64,000 nt of DNA from Anaspis maculata (Eukaryota > Arthropoda > Insecta > Coleoptera > Scraptiidae). Below, in pieces: positions 48,062-58,662 of the stretch. Every line of letters begins with the position of its first letter. Position 1 is the first letter of the stretch. The DNA lies in assembly GCA_949128115.1 (NCBI GenBank), contig OX421961.1, positions 123,941,050-124,005,049 on the forward strand, given 5' to 3'. A program made the translations under genes and the position numbers. A model generated the notes under the pieces. It was not told where the DNA came from and searched no databases. It worked only from the letters and a program-made list of their open reading frames with translations.

Positions 48062-49899
48062 CACAGGCGGAATTTCAAAAAATCGTGAACAAAATTAAAT
48101 TTTAATTTTTTTTCGACTTTTTTTGCAGGAATTCGCTTAAAAATAGCTAGATATTATGTAATTCATTAGAAATCATACCAAAAATACTTTTTTCGTCAAC
48201 AGAAACAAAATAAATGTTTTGGAACGTCGCGTAGACCTCATGGACAAATTATTTCGTATGAAATGTTTTTTTGACACGTAGATTTGGTTGAAAATCCAGT
48301 ATATTGTAGATATTCAATAAAGTATCAGATGATTCTATAGCTAAATTCCATTAAATTGATTCCGAGTTTAGCGAGTAGGGCGAAAAGAAGATGTATTTCC
48401 AGTTATTCGGCGAAAATTTTGTAATTTACGTAACTGGTCCAATACAAGCTCCAGATTACAGGAAAAATAGTGGAAAAAAGTCTCCTTGGGTTGATGAGGG
48501 TAGTAAGTGAGCTCGTTAGTGAGGTTTCAAAATTTATTGACTTTACATCCTTCAAAACGGCTCTGTCAAACTTATTAAAAGATTTTCTCACTATCTTTCC
48601 TATACCTCCTTTACAGCTCGTATTGGGCAAGTTCCACTACTTTTGAGAATCATTCACATCATTTTTTTGGTTTTCGATGACAAGTCCTGGTCGTCACATC
48701 CGGTAACTTGTTTGATTTGGCTTAGCAAATGGCTTGCACTTATCCATGAAGTTAGGAGCTTGACAAAATTGTAAGACACGAACTAGCTTATTTTTTGCTA
48801 CGGCAATAAATTCTGACCGGGAATCTAAAATTGAAGTACCTATTGGTTGGAAAAAAACAAATTTTTGTCTTGATAATTAAGAATTGAGGTACACATACAG
48901 GCTGTTACACTTTTTTGTCAATGTTTCAGGAGATAGTAGAGTATCAAAAAATATGTGGGCTTTCTCAAAAAAAAAAACATCGAAAACGCATTATAACGGA
49001 GATAGAGGTTTTCAAAGTTGAGTTTTGCAAATGGTTTTTTTGTTATTACTTTGAATTCAATCAATGAATTTTTTATAAAACTTGGTACACATCATAAGTT
49101 GATGTATGCCCACAAGCTGGTCATATTGGTTTTTGTCACATCTCGAAAATTGTAACTTTTTATTTTTCATTATTTTTTTTTGCGGAAGTACTTATTTTTC
49201 GATGCTCTACCATCTTCTCAAATGTTGACAAAAAAATTGGAACACTTTGTATAGGAGAAGCGGTTCAAGGGAACCAAGTTTTCAAATTTGGTTAAAATTT
49301 GAGTGGTGCGTTATTTTGCGATTTTATGTATCCAAAGTCAACAAAAAAAATTAGTTTCTCGTAATAATATAGCAAGCTATAGCAAAAGATGTTGCCTGGA
49401 ACATGTGTACAGTATACCTTTTGGCTTATAAAAATATAAGAATCGCTGGTCGATCGTGATCGATAGGATACTTTTTATCTACAGGTAAACAAAAAATCAC
49501 TTTCTTCGAAGATGAAAACTCTACTTCAAATATTATTTTTTGGGGATGACCAGTGGATATTTTCCAATGAAATATCTATATGTAAATGTAATACAGACCT
49601 CCTGCTATAGACTCCATATCTTTGGATTGAATAAATTCACGTGGCAATGTGTCAAGGGCCATTCGAAACGAGTGGTTAAAAGAAGAGAAGAAAAAGTTAA
49701 AAACTGATAACTGGTGACAGCTTTTTTTCAGCATAAACTTCATATCGCTGTATCTTTTTTACCCTTGCACATGTTAAGCTGAGGGTACCCGATAATTATA
49801 GCTAGATTATCCAAGAATATTTCGAAGTGAATAGTTCCCGATCAACTCGATATTTTTATTTTTGGTTTTTGTCCACGATTTTTTGAAATTCCGCCTGTG
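48062..49899. mobile_element. Possible TIR element with CACAGGCGG ends
   Basis: CACAGGCGGAATTTCAAAAA at 48062 is repeated perfectly as its reverse complement ending at 49899; the perfect match is 26 bp. The nested TA-flanked element at 48898-49249 lies inside. No target-site duplication and no transposase were found, so this may also be two solo ends. Confidence 0.4.
48898..49249. mobile_element. Small TA-flanked MITE, 352 bp
   Basis: Left CAGGCTGTTACACTTTTTTG and right end CAAAAAAATTGGAACACTTTG are inverted copies, each flanked by TA (48896-48897, 49250-49251). GTCAATGTTT and AAATGTTGAC continue the pairing. It is non-coding. Confidence 0.6.
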
Positions 49900-49901
49900 T
49901 G

Positions 49902-50985
49902 CGTCGTGTAAATTTATTTTCAATATCGACGCGGTTCCGGTTTTCCCACGGTAATTCTTCCATAATGAAATTTGCGCATTCCGTGAATTTGAAAAAACTG
50001 CAGTGTGAACTTCGACATGCGGTGAGTCGCAAGAAATATTCATTTTAGGTGCGGGAGTTACTGGTAATGAAAGTTGGAGAAAAGATTGAAGTATTTTTTG
50101 GAGGGTAAACTTTTGAAATCAGACTCAAAAAACTGCAAATTTCTCCTTCTCATCCCGTGAATAGATTTTCACCATTTTTTAATTCTTAGCAAGAGGTAAA
50201 ACTGGTTCTTGCACATTTTCCAACAATTTTTTTTTCAATTTCCCGGGAATTTTCCGGTTGAAAATGTAAAATTGGCTTGGGTTTTTGAGACCGGACTTGA
50301 ATGATGGAGCTCAATGTGAAGCCTCGATTGACGAATTTTACAATAAGATGATTTGGGATAAGATTTGAGGTTTTCTCGAGAAACTCAAATTTTCCGACCA
50401 AATTTTCAATTTCCTTCAAATTATTTCCAATCTTTCTCTCTAATTCCAACTTCACACCCGAAGGTTGTTTTGAACAAAAATTTCCATATGTAATAGCCTG
50501 TATAGGTTACCTGGCTTACTATGTAGATGCGATTAACTGAAACGCGGTTAATTTTCCGGCCATCTTCTGAAACTGGAAAAGATACTGAATCACGCTGATC
50601 TGCCAGTCTGTCCATCGGTTCAGAACGAGGTTCAGAACTATTCAAAAAGAAGAAAGAAGTTACAGGCCCACTGCCCAGAGCCAAATATTCAAGTATGTAT
50701 TCACAATATCAAAGTTAGACTATTGGAAGTAGTGCAGTCTGGAAAATGGCGGTAGTAACAAAATTACTCTCGACAGCCTCGATTTCAATTTTTGATACTT
50801 GAGAAAGTGGTTCTTCTGAATTCAAATTCTGTTACCCGGTATCGAGGTTGAAAAATCACTGGTGATAAACAAAACTGTGCCAATTGGTACGTTATTGTCA
50901 ATTAATGTTGCCAGCATAAAGTACCAAGGTCGGCGTACAATAATTATTACAAAATAGCGTCGGGACAATCTTTTCAAAAGCATAA
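49902..50985. other. Intronic stretch, no supported feature
   Basis: Frames at 50186-50455 and 50421-50684 (minus) have no recognisable motifs. No inverted repeat ends were found. Confidence 0.4.
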
Positions 50986-50987
50986 TA

Positions 50988-51616
50988 CAGGGTGAACCCG
51001 AAAGTTCAAGTCAACACTGTACTACGATACGATACATGGAACATTTTATGAAGCCCACAAAAAAAAATCGATTTTTATTTTCGAAGTTATGAATGGTCAA
51101 AGGTGGTTGTTCGAGCCCTGTAAGTTTCGTTATTTCAAAAGATTTCGGTAAACTGTCGTTGGCAGAATCATGAATACGACACTTCAATCATAATGAATAT
51201 GCATCAGATTCGGCTTTACTATACAGGGTGAATCATGAAGTAAAAAATCCGCTTTGTCCAAAAGTTCATCCCAAAATAATTTCTTGGTAGGAAAACAATT
51301 TTCGAGATTTCTGCCTCGCTCTGTATAGAAAACAGTTCTTTAATACACATCCAGTGGTTGATTGTTCTTCCAGTTCACTCAAATATTCTGAAATAACGAA
51401 ATAAGGGTTCGAAGGACCACCCTTTCACCTCACATCCACTTCCAGTTCACTCAAATATTCTGGAATAACGAAACAACGGTTCGAAGGACCACACTTTTAC
51501 CTTTCATAACTTATTGAAAGGAATGAAAGTAATTTTTTGTGGGATTTATAGAAGATTCCATATACCGCAGTGCTGTTTATCTTCGGCGGAGAATTCGATT
51601 TTTCGCGATCACCCTG
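50988..51616. mobile_element. TA-flanked inverted-repeat MITE, 629 bp
   Basis: Left CAGGGTGAACCCGAAAG; right CGCGATCACCCTG, its diverged complement. Both are flanked by TA (50986-50987, 51617-51618). Internal blocks match in inverted orientation: GAAGCCCACAAAAAAAAATC versus TTTTTTGTGGGATTT, and CGTTATTTCAAAAG versus AATAACGAAA. A second CAGGGTGAATC lies inside at about 51224, and the GTTCACTCAAATATTCTG block is duplicated (51377, 51445). A solo relative lies at 24415-24670. Confidence 0.6.
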
Positions 51617-51774
51617 TATGCAACTGCGATATCCCGAGTCATTGATATCGAGCTAATTTTAAATTACTGAACGGATAAGAGGCATCGCACACCCATGCCG
51701 GCCGGCGGATAAAAATGCAGTTTCAAAACATCGCGCCGGGCGGCGAGGAATCGGCAGGAATCGCTCGCTCTCAC

Positions 51775-51911
51775 CTTTTGTGGCCCTTGAGCGCGATCTT
51801 CATGCGGTGATTGCGGCACCGGGCGCAATTCGGCGGAGTCCTGGGGCTGGCCGACGTGCTGGACGCGTTGTTAACGTCAGCCTTCGTGTCGTAGTCCTGT
51901 GTGTCCGACAT
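51775..51911 (-). CDS. dsx: doublesex first coding exon: N-terminus and first half of the DM domain
   Basis: Starts at ATG 51911-51909 on the minus strand (MSDTQDYDTK) and runs 45 codons plus two bases to a CACAAAAG/GTGAGA donor. PRTPPNCARCRNH and KIALKGHK are the start of a DM (doublesex/mab-3) zinc module; Cys29, Cys32, His35 and His44 supply zinc ligands, and the rest come from the exon at 5962-6281. The Pro-Arg-Thr-Pro-Pro run before the first Cys is typical of insect dsx. The frame is open further upstream to 52061, but that part (MLRLRVCAPSLL...) is not dsx-like and is better read as 5' UTR; the chosen ATG gives the short acidic N-terminus usual for the family. Spliced with the next exon it yields 152 codons plus one base with no stop. 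Confidence 0.9.
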
Positions 51912-52130
51912 GATTTTCGTGTGAGTACGTGTGGAAAATGTGCGTGTCCTTGCACAAAAACTCAATCCGTTCTTGGAACTTAACCAAACAAAAGTATATA
52001 TCCAACGGTAGCAAGCAACAAACAACAACAAACTCGGAGCGCAAACACGAAGTCGCAGCAAAGCACTTTTTCAAGGTCCGAAAAAGGGTCAAGTTCACAA
52101 CAACTAACTAACAACAAACAGCGGCTCCAG
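51912..52130 (-). promoter_or_regulatory. Probable dsx 5' untranslated region
   Basis: Sequence directly upstream of the dsx ATG, with no obvious 3' splice site close to the ATG. It is rich in CAA/TTG runs, as in long leader sequences. Its upstream limit cannot be set by eye. Confidence 0.35.
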
Positions 52131-52660
52131 CTGTGTAGTACAGCAGGAAAGTTTTCCGGGCGTGCAACAGGTCCGTTTGCAGGATTGCGGGATGCGCGCC
52201 GGGAAAATTCGAAACTTGCTGTGGTAGAGTACCGCCGGCGGTCCGTGTGCAGGCTAGCAGGATGAGATTCTCACGTGTGTGCGTGTCGTCGCGTGTTTGT
52301 GTGCGTGCAGTCAGTCCGTCAGTGTGTGTGTGTGTGTGCGCGATTTTCCTGCTGCTGCTGCTGTGGGCCTGCGAGTGCACCGAACTGCACTGCTGGCACT
52401 ACTCTCCTCGTCGCGAAATCAACTGTCAGTCTTGCAACGGCCAAGTGAAGTGAGTTGCATTGGCGGCGGGCGAGGGACGCGGCGGGACGCCGGCGGACAC
52501 GTCATTTACGACTTGGACTGCACCGTGGTGGGGGAAAATGCATGTGCGGCGCGGAGTGCAGTTTAGATGCATAGCCCCCCCGGTTTTATGCCGTAATAAC
52601 TCCGCAGAAGTGAGTATTGATGGCGGGTGCCCGGGCACCCGTTTCCCTTCCCGTGTACAG
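52131..52660 (-). promoter_or_regulatory. GC-rich region, candidate dsx promoter
   Basis: Much more GC- and CpG-rich than the rest of the window (GCCGGCGG, GGACGCGGCGGGACGCC), with a (TG)n tract and CTG/GCT repeats. Its position just upstream of the first coding exon suggests a promoter. On the plus strand GTCAGTCCGTCAGT resembles the arthropod TCAGT initiator, which would point away from dsx. Overlapping frames of 68-101 codons on both strands are composition artefacts. Confidence 0.35.
52318..52339 (+). repeat. (TG)n microsatellite
   Basis: CAGTGTGTGTGTGTGTGTGC in the GC-rich region upstream of dsx. Confidence 0.8.
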
Positions 52661-53461
52661 GGTCCTGCAACAGTGCGTCGGGCTTTCCTAGCGTCCTTGC
52701 CTTGCAAAATAGAGAAAAAGGTGTGGTACATAAAATTATTGATTTAAAAAAATCTATCTTGTGAAAGTATTTTCAACTACACAGGGTGTTCCATTTTTGC
52801 GGAAAAACAAAAACAAAGATTTTTCAAATGGAATGCCCCACTTGTGATTCTATTTTCTTGTTCAGCTTTCTAAGCTTTATTACAAGTGTATTTTTATTTC
52901 AATTTTCAATTTGTGGCTGTGCCAACATAGTTGAAAATTAAAAATTGAATTTTTTTGTAATTTCCCTATAGTGCGGCGGTTAGTGAGACAGGGCCGATTC
53001 TGAGTGGTGTGCTAGGAGTGCCCCTGCACAAGGGCGGCCAAAATTCAAGGGCGGCGAATGGTCGCCCAATTTTTTTGAACGAAAAATTGAGTGTCGAAAA
53101 TGAAACCGATATTATGATTTTCGAGACCTAAGGCGGCCGCCCTGGGTAAATTGTGAATTTTTAGTGCCGAAAAAATACAACAGTTTGTCAAGAATGGAGG
53201 CGAGGCGGCCGCCCTTCGTCAACTATTATCGATATTAGACTTCTTTCTCAGATAAGTATCTGAGGAAGGGCAAGAATTTTCATCTCTTGGTAACATTTCG
53301 GATAGTCTGTTTGGCTGATGAACTTTGCGCTCTATGCTCTGCGCAGGGTTTATTTGACAAATAGCCTATTGAAAACTTTTTGAGAGCATGGAAATACCCT
53401 CGGAAATACCGGCCCTTGGTATAGGTATACCTAATACCAATACCTACTACTCACAGACCTA
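52661..53461. other. Intergenic stretch upstream of dsx
   Basis: ACACAGGGTGTTCCATTTTT near 52778 is a transposon end of the CAGGGTG type without a visible partner. A direct repeat of GGCGGCCGCCCT lies near 53131 and 53207. No coding sequence seen. Confidence 0.45.
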
Positions 53462-54547
53462 TAGTCCGGCGGCAAGCTGTAACAATTGTGCACAATGGGC
53501 TAAAAGCAATTTTATTTTTTCACGTTAATATTTGGACCCTAAAGAATATTTCCAGATAGAGACCCCAACCGATCAGGCCCTATTTAGCCCCCCTTAGCAA
53601 CGCCAACTTCGACCAATATTTCATCCATTTTTGTACATTACTTTTATGATAATTGACGTATACCATCTATTAAGGTGTCGATTCTAATGTTTTTGAAGAC
53701 GAGGAACTCAAATATGATGGTCTTAAAGCTTTTGAAGTTGAAATTGCGAACCTGATGGATGGTTACTGGTACCTTATCAATTAAAACAATAAATCTCCAA
53801 GAATAATTGAAATGAGAAGTCTATAATAAGAGATCTAGGGTCATGATTTGATGTTCTACAACTTACCTTCGAGCTTACCTTAGTTCATCGAGAATACGTG
53901 CTTGGGTTTTTCTCTTCGCGAGATCGAAATCAAAGCAGTCGCAATTTTCCAAATAGTCACTAGTTACGATTATTCCAAAAATTTCTGTTTTTGATTTTAA
54001 GTAAAACAATGCGATCATCTTCATCAATATGCAAAGTACCACTGACCCAATAGTATAGTAAAAAAACACGTGATTGCATTCACTCGCCATACCACCTTAG
54101 TTTTTATTGGTGATAACAATAGCTAATACGCTCGCTGATAGGTAAGGTAGGTAGGCACAATGGTGAACTTCAAAATGACGTTCCTTGATTATTTCCAAAG
54201 GATAAATCGAGACGTAAATAATGTAAGCAGATTTTGACCATCATTCCATCTTGGTTCTACCTCAAACAATAACTCACTCCTCTTTTTTCAGCGCTTCGAA
54301 GTTAAGACAAACATTTGGTATGGTGTGTTTTCCAAGTTTGTCGCCGCTGTACCAACCTTTCTTACCAATGCGAATGCAGTTCCGCTGACGTCTTGTAACT
54401 GCATGAAATGATTTCGTGCCAAGCTTTCTTTGGTGTTGGCCCATCAGCTAGTCCATTGGATTTAAGATGAGAAAAAAATTACATTTCTTGATAAGAAAAA
54501 GCTTTACATGTTAGGTAGCAGATAGTTTTTTCACCTGTCATCGGGAC

Positions 54548-54888
54548 TTACTGTCTTTTGCCGTCCAAAATTAGAATGATCCGGTGGGGTGCAGTTTTAA
54601 ACTGAAACTCTGAGCCGAGCTCTGAGCCCATATATGCCCTGCTTGAAGATCGTAGAGACGTGAAGCATTTTAAGTGAGAGGAGTAATTTCTATATCTCGT
54701 CCCTTCTGAGATAAAAAGACGGAAACGAGAAACATCAACTTCTTTGTCTTTTGAGCATCTGTCATACACGAGGTCATGAGGATAACAAATTTCTCAAGCG
54801 CAGGCATAGCCTGATTCACCTCTGCTACTAATAATGTATTTGACAAATTGTGGAGAACTCCATTGACATAAGGCTTTTCCCCAAGCAC
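54548..54888 (-). pseudogene. Frameshifted remnant of a transposon-associated protein
   Basis: Reading the minus strand across frames gives ...VAEVNQAMPALEKFVILM, then (shifted) YDRCSKDKEVDVSRFRLF, then (shifted) KGRDIEITPLTSLKMLHVST and IFKQGIYGLRAR. The order LEKFV - YDR - IPPT - QH.. - YQAG is that of a protein family I recall from hemipteran and cnidarian mobile elements, whose function is unknown to me. At least two frameshifts make it non-functional. The minus-strand frame at 55266-55490 could be an upstream piece but I could not place it. Confidence 0.4.
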
Positions 54889-55613
54889 TTAAGGTCGTAC
54901 GTTTGCCTTTGGTCCTGAAACTCAAAGTATATAGCTCTAAGTAAAGGCATGAAAAAACAGGCCAAAGCATTCAACTGATCCTACAGCTTGCTGAATCGAA
55001 GCTACATCAAGCACACGATACGGTTTTTTCACCACCAAAGCAATCCTCAGACTTTACACCCTAGTAGAGTCCAAAAACGCTGTTGCCAGAACGACCACGT
55101 CCATATCTACTGTGCGGATGATGATAAGCTTCAAGCCTTCAGCAGAGCACATTCGCCTGCGCATGAAGTATCATTCCATTACCATAATTTGCTTCCTCGT
55201 GATTACAGGGCATAAAGTTATTCAGATTCGCTGGAATAGAACAGAGTAGGTACCTAAGTACTGCATCATTTTGTGCAGCAACAACTTCTTCTGGGTAAGT
55301 CTCTGGTGCCAATTAGATCACTCAGGGATCGGAACATCTCCCGTTTATTGTCACCGTTCATCCCTAAGAAACTCTGCCCAGTTCTTGGGTAGGTATGTAT
55401 CACTTTTACTGCTTCAATTCCATGTCTGGCGTCGGTTTTCCCTTTCGCAAGTAAAATGCAGCTTCCAGTCAATCCTGATGATATTATCAAACGCTACGCC
55501 AATGCGTCGAATTGTTCCAACAAATTGACTGGCTACGTGCTACGTAGGTGACATATCTTGTCCCATACGCACCGAATTTTTCGCCTAGCTGCAGCACCAT
55601 CGATTATAACATT

Positions 55614-56042
55614 TCAGCAGTAGAAAACAGAGAATCTTGAGAATAATTTTCTTCCCTTGGAGAACTCCAGAAGATTGAATTTTTCACAAAAACAAAGTTT
55701 ACCAATACCTATCTGATAGAGCTGGTGGGAAAGGCTGGTTCTTGTGACGGAGAAAATCTCCCTAATTACCTTTACGAACTTGGTCAGAGACATATGCAAC
55801 TTCAAAAGGAAGTTTCCTTCTTTTCGCCTCCAGAGACGCAACTTGAAGCTTCTGGCGGGATTTGAGGCATTTGACGACTCGATGCTGAACGAAAGAACTT
55901 TTTTTTTCGTTTCATCGTTTGTATTTTTAGGAAAAATTGCTATTTTTTCTGGAATATCTTCAATACATCCTTCTCGATTGCTTCCAGTAACTGTGCTATG
56001 GTAAGGGGTCTTTTCCAATAAGTGAAATAAAAACGACATCAT
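55614..56042 (-). other. Open frame of 142 codons inside the TIR transposon, unassigned
   Basis: The longest uninterrupted frame in the element at 53462-56764, on the same strand as the remnant at 54548-54888 and upstream of it. It has a Lys-rich and Ser-rich composition (TNDETKKKVLSFSIESS, SFKLRLWRRKEG) and no catalytic motif I can name. It may be a decayed part of the same element protein or chance. Confidence 0.25.
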
Positions 56043-56071
56043 TGTAGTTGATAGTAGTGGATAGACCTACC

Positions 56072-56087
56072 GTCCTTTATAAAGGAC
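56072..56087. repeat. 16-bp perfect palindrome, copy 1
   Basis: GTCCTTTATAAAGGAC, preceded by ACC. The same palindrome recurs at 56396-56411 in the same element. Confidence 0.8.
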
Positions 56088-56395
56088 ACCGTTTTTTTGC
56101 ATGGGACGGTTTGAAAAAAAATCAAAGTTTCGGTAGCAGGCAAGTTACTTGATCTTTGAAGTACCCAAATATAGAAAAAAACAATCATAAACTGCTAATG
56201 ACAACAAAATATACCTACCTCTGGTTATTCATTGTAAAAGCCAACAACAAACAAAAGGGCACCATACAAGCAAATTCGGTAATTATAACGAACTAGTGAT
56301 ATGAATGGGCTCTCAATACTTGAAGTTTGGTATGTAGTGACTTTATCTGTTAATACTAGTAATAGCAGTTGATTATTGTGAAAAAAACTTTTACC

Positions 56396-56411
56396 GTCCT
56401 TTATAAAGGAC
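56396..56411. repeat. 16-bp perfect palindrome, copy 2
   Basis: GTCCTTTATAAAGGAC; here the symmetry extends to 22 bp (56393-56414). It lies just inside the right TIR of the element at 53462-56764. Confidence 0.8.
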
Positions 56412-57001
56412 GGTCGGGCTATATGGGTTAAACCAATAAGGTACCAGTGACCATCTGGAAGCCCACTCTCACTGATCACTTTGAAAGCTTCAGGACAATC
56501 ATATTTGAATTCCTCGTCCTCAAAAACATGGAAATCGACATCTCAACAGCTATAATACGTCAATTATCATAAAACTGGTGTACAAAAATGGATCAGATAT
56601 TGGTCGAAGTTGGCGTAGCCTTGGGGGGCCAAATAAGGTCTAACCGGTTGGGGTCTCTATCTAGAAATACTCTTTAGGGTCCAAATAACAACTTAAGGAA
56701 ATAAAATTGCTTTTAGCCCATTTTGCACAATTGTTATAGAATTCTACATTAAGCCGCCGGACTACTAGTGCTTACCTTTTATACATCAAATATATTTTAG
56801 GTTTGTCAAGTTTTTTTGTTTTCAGAATTTTGCAAGTTGTTGTATTTTCAAGATTATAGGTATTTTACCAATGATTATGATTTTTTTTTGGGTTTTGCTT
56901 TCTTATCAATGAACAACCACCTATTTAAACAGCTTTTTCGCAATACCGTAACGATAACAACAACTTTGCTCCCACTTTTGCGGGACTAAAGTAGAATTTT
57001 A

Positions 57002-57505
57002 AGTGGCCCATACACACGCATGCAAGTGCTAAGACTTACCTGCACAGGTCTAGGCTCGCATGCAAGTATCAGTGTGTATGTGTCAAAACTGACGGCGCGT
57101 TCAGTTCTAGGCACGGCTCGAAGCGAATCTGTCAACGACTGATTTTTAGAGCAAGTGCGAAGGTGAGTGTGTGTGTGTATGTTCAGATTTCCCTTCGTGC
57201 CAAGCCCAGCTGGACATATTCTGCATATTTTTGTATCACTCAGCGGCAGGATCCTCAAAAATGGCAAGATGGTCCAGAAAGCAAGAAGCCGTCCTGAGGG
57301 AGTTGATTGAATTATGTAAATAAAATTATTTTTTGTTCATTTTGACAGCTTTTTAACCTCGTTTTTGACTGAACTGACAAATCTTGACGCACTTGTCTGA
57401 ATTTCGGCCTGAATAGTGTGTGGTCAAAAACACGTTTCGAACTTGCGCGCGGACTTACCTGAACGTGCTTGCTCGCGTGCTTGCATGCGTAGTGTATGGG
57501 CACCT
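57002..57505. mobile_element. Harbinger-like MITE with TTA target duplication, 504 bp
   Basis: Left AGTGGCCCATACACACGCAT and right ATGCGTAGTGTATGGGCACCT are inverted copies; GCATGCAAG continues the pairing. TTA flanks both ends (56999-57001, 57506-57508). The terminal motif (AGGTGCCCATNCACT) equals that of the element at 6980-8433. The insertion splits a sequence reading GCGGGACTAAAG... / ...AGTCCCGC, itself related to the hairpin repeats near 58.5 and 62.2 kb. Confidence 0.6.
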
Positions 57506-57676
57506 TTAGTCCCGCTTTTTGAAAGCGGGCAATAATAATATTTGACGGGATAGAGTGCCGGCATGTCAGTTTTAAATAATTAATTTTTCAAACTGACATC
57601 TAGCTTCTTAGTTTCGTTGTGGTTGTTGTACGTGGGAAAGTTCGGCTTTTAATAACGAAAGTGATCGGCTATAGCA

Positions 57677-57769
57677 ATGGATTGTTCCGATTCAGAAGAT
57701 TCCTTTACTCCACCCGAGCTGGAAGAGACGGCAAAACAAGCGACGTACGAAAGCTTAGTTATTACATAG
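57677..57769 (+). other. Short acidic frame, possible first exon of a mobile-element protein
   Basis: ATG frame of 30 codons beginning MDCSDSEDSFTPPELEETAK. Short acidic Ser/Asp/Glu starts followed by a Lys/Ala helix are seen in some insect transposon-encoded proteins, but this is weak. A stop follows at 57767-57769 and no continuation was found. Confidence 0.2.
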
Positions 57770-57818
57770 TTATTTATTGATGTTCTACATTATGTATTCT
57801 AGGTATTTGTATTCATCT

Positions 57819-58028
57819 TCAATCTCGTACCTGCAATAAAAGTTTGTTTCTATGTTTTTCAATTGTGGCAAATATCTTTAATATTATTGTAATAACTTCG
57901 GCATTGCGAAAAGCATCGTAGGTGTGCACCACGGACCAACGTTCTTCTGAATCTCTTATGGTGATCTCTTCGCCATATGATAGGGTACTTTCACCTGAAC
58001 GCCCCACAAAGTCCAAATAATACAGCAA
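57819..58028 (-). other. Small frame with splice-like start, related to a nearby repeat
   Basis: Minus-strand frame MLYYLDFVGRSGESTLSYGE ... preceded by a poly-T tract and AG that look like a 3' splice site. Its middle (VVHTYDAFRNAE) matches in DNA and partly in protein the frame at 58451-58549 (RVEYKTFRNT), which points to shared coding ancestry. No family recognised. Confidence 0.3.
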
Positions 58029-58450
58029 CCTAAAAAAAAAGGATAATTAGGTTCTCACTAAAAAATGGGGTTTGCAATAATTTCAACTGTAGTTATAAAT
58101 TATTTCAAACTGCGGATCTACTTATGTATCTTGATTAGAAGGTAGTTATGTACCTACCTATGTATAAGGTAAGTACCATCTGGAGCCTCCACCATGGATT
58201 TAGTTGTTTGTTGCCTTGTCAATCAATATTAGCGATTTCTTCGATTCATAAACCAAGCGACTTCGGCTGCAGATTTTTCTTCGCTTGGAAGGCTTCGTTC
58301 AAAACTTCTTGTGGAATGGAATCTTCATACATTTCCACTGAAAATGCCCATGTAGAAAATGTCGAACGTCAAATTTGTGTTCATTGTTTGACAACACATT
58401 TCAGTTTGCTATGGTTGCTATAGGTACCTACGTTTAGCGATTCAGCCTTC

Positions 58451-58549
58451 TTATTTATTGAAAGCACCAAAAACTGGAATTTCTTTTTGTAATTCCTCGG
58501 CTTCAGAAAATATTCCGGTATTGCGAAAAGTCTTGTATTCAACACGGGA
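58451..58549 (-). pseudogene. C-terminal coding scrap ending in a hairpin repeat
   Basis: 33 codons reading SRVEYKTFRNTGIFSEAEEL and then QKEIPVFGAFNK and stop. A TAG lies directly upstream in frame, where the hairpin repeat at 58532-58662 begins. The block GGTATTGCGAAAAGTCTTGT inside it is repeated at 62199-62218. Function unknown. Confidence 0.3.
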
Positions 58550-58662
58550 CTAAAGTTATTTTTAATCCCTTAGGGTGATTTGTTGCCCTCGGGCCCAAAG
58601 GGCCCTCGAGCAACAAACTTCACCCCCGGGATTAAAAATCCACTTTAGTCCCTTGTTGTATA
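58532..58662. repeat. Hairpin repeat (mini-foldback), copy 1
   Basis: Near-perfect palindrome: ACACGGGACTAAAG ... TTTAATCCC ... TGCCCTCGGGCCC / AAGGGCCCTCGAGCA ... GGGATTAAAAATC ... CTTTAGTCCCTTGTTGT. The centre is GGGCCCAAAGGGCCC. A homologous copy in the same orientation lies at 62214-62350. Confidence 0.75.

Larger units (their letters stand above)
6282..51774 (-). other. dsx: dsx intron splitting the DM domain, 45.5 kb
   Basis: Bounded by a donor at 51771-51774 (minus-strand GTGA after CACAAAAG) and an acceptor at 6282-6283. The intron falls between the two bases AG and the G of Arg46, inside the zinc module at ...KGHK/R/YCKY. It contains the giant foldback element and at least ten smaller mobile elements, each listed separately. 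No other host exon was recognised in it. Confidence 0.85.
53462..56764. mobile_element. TIR transposon with decayed coding sequence, 3.3 kb
   Basis: TAGTCCGGCGGC at the left and its complement at the right (GCCGCCGGACTA) start inverted repeats of about 325 bp (53462-53783 and 56437-56764). Matched blocks are CAATTGTGCA, GGGCTAAAAGCAATTTTATT, AGAGACCCCAACC and ATGATAATTGACGTAT. A CTA triplet flanks both ends (53459-53461, 56765-56767), a possible 3-bp duplication. Part of the TIR reads as protein in both arms (EDEEFKYD...DGHWYLI on the right arm, minus strand; EDEELKYD...DGYWYLI on the left arm, plus strand), so coding sequence was probably captured in the arm. The interior holds a broken coding remnant (54548-54888). 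Confidence 0.6.

Noticed and set aside
52108..52747. Overlapping frames of 68-101 codons upstream of dsx
   Set aside because: Present on both strands in GC-rich, low-complexity sequence with dinucleotide repeats; no motif or splice logic.
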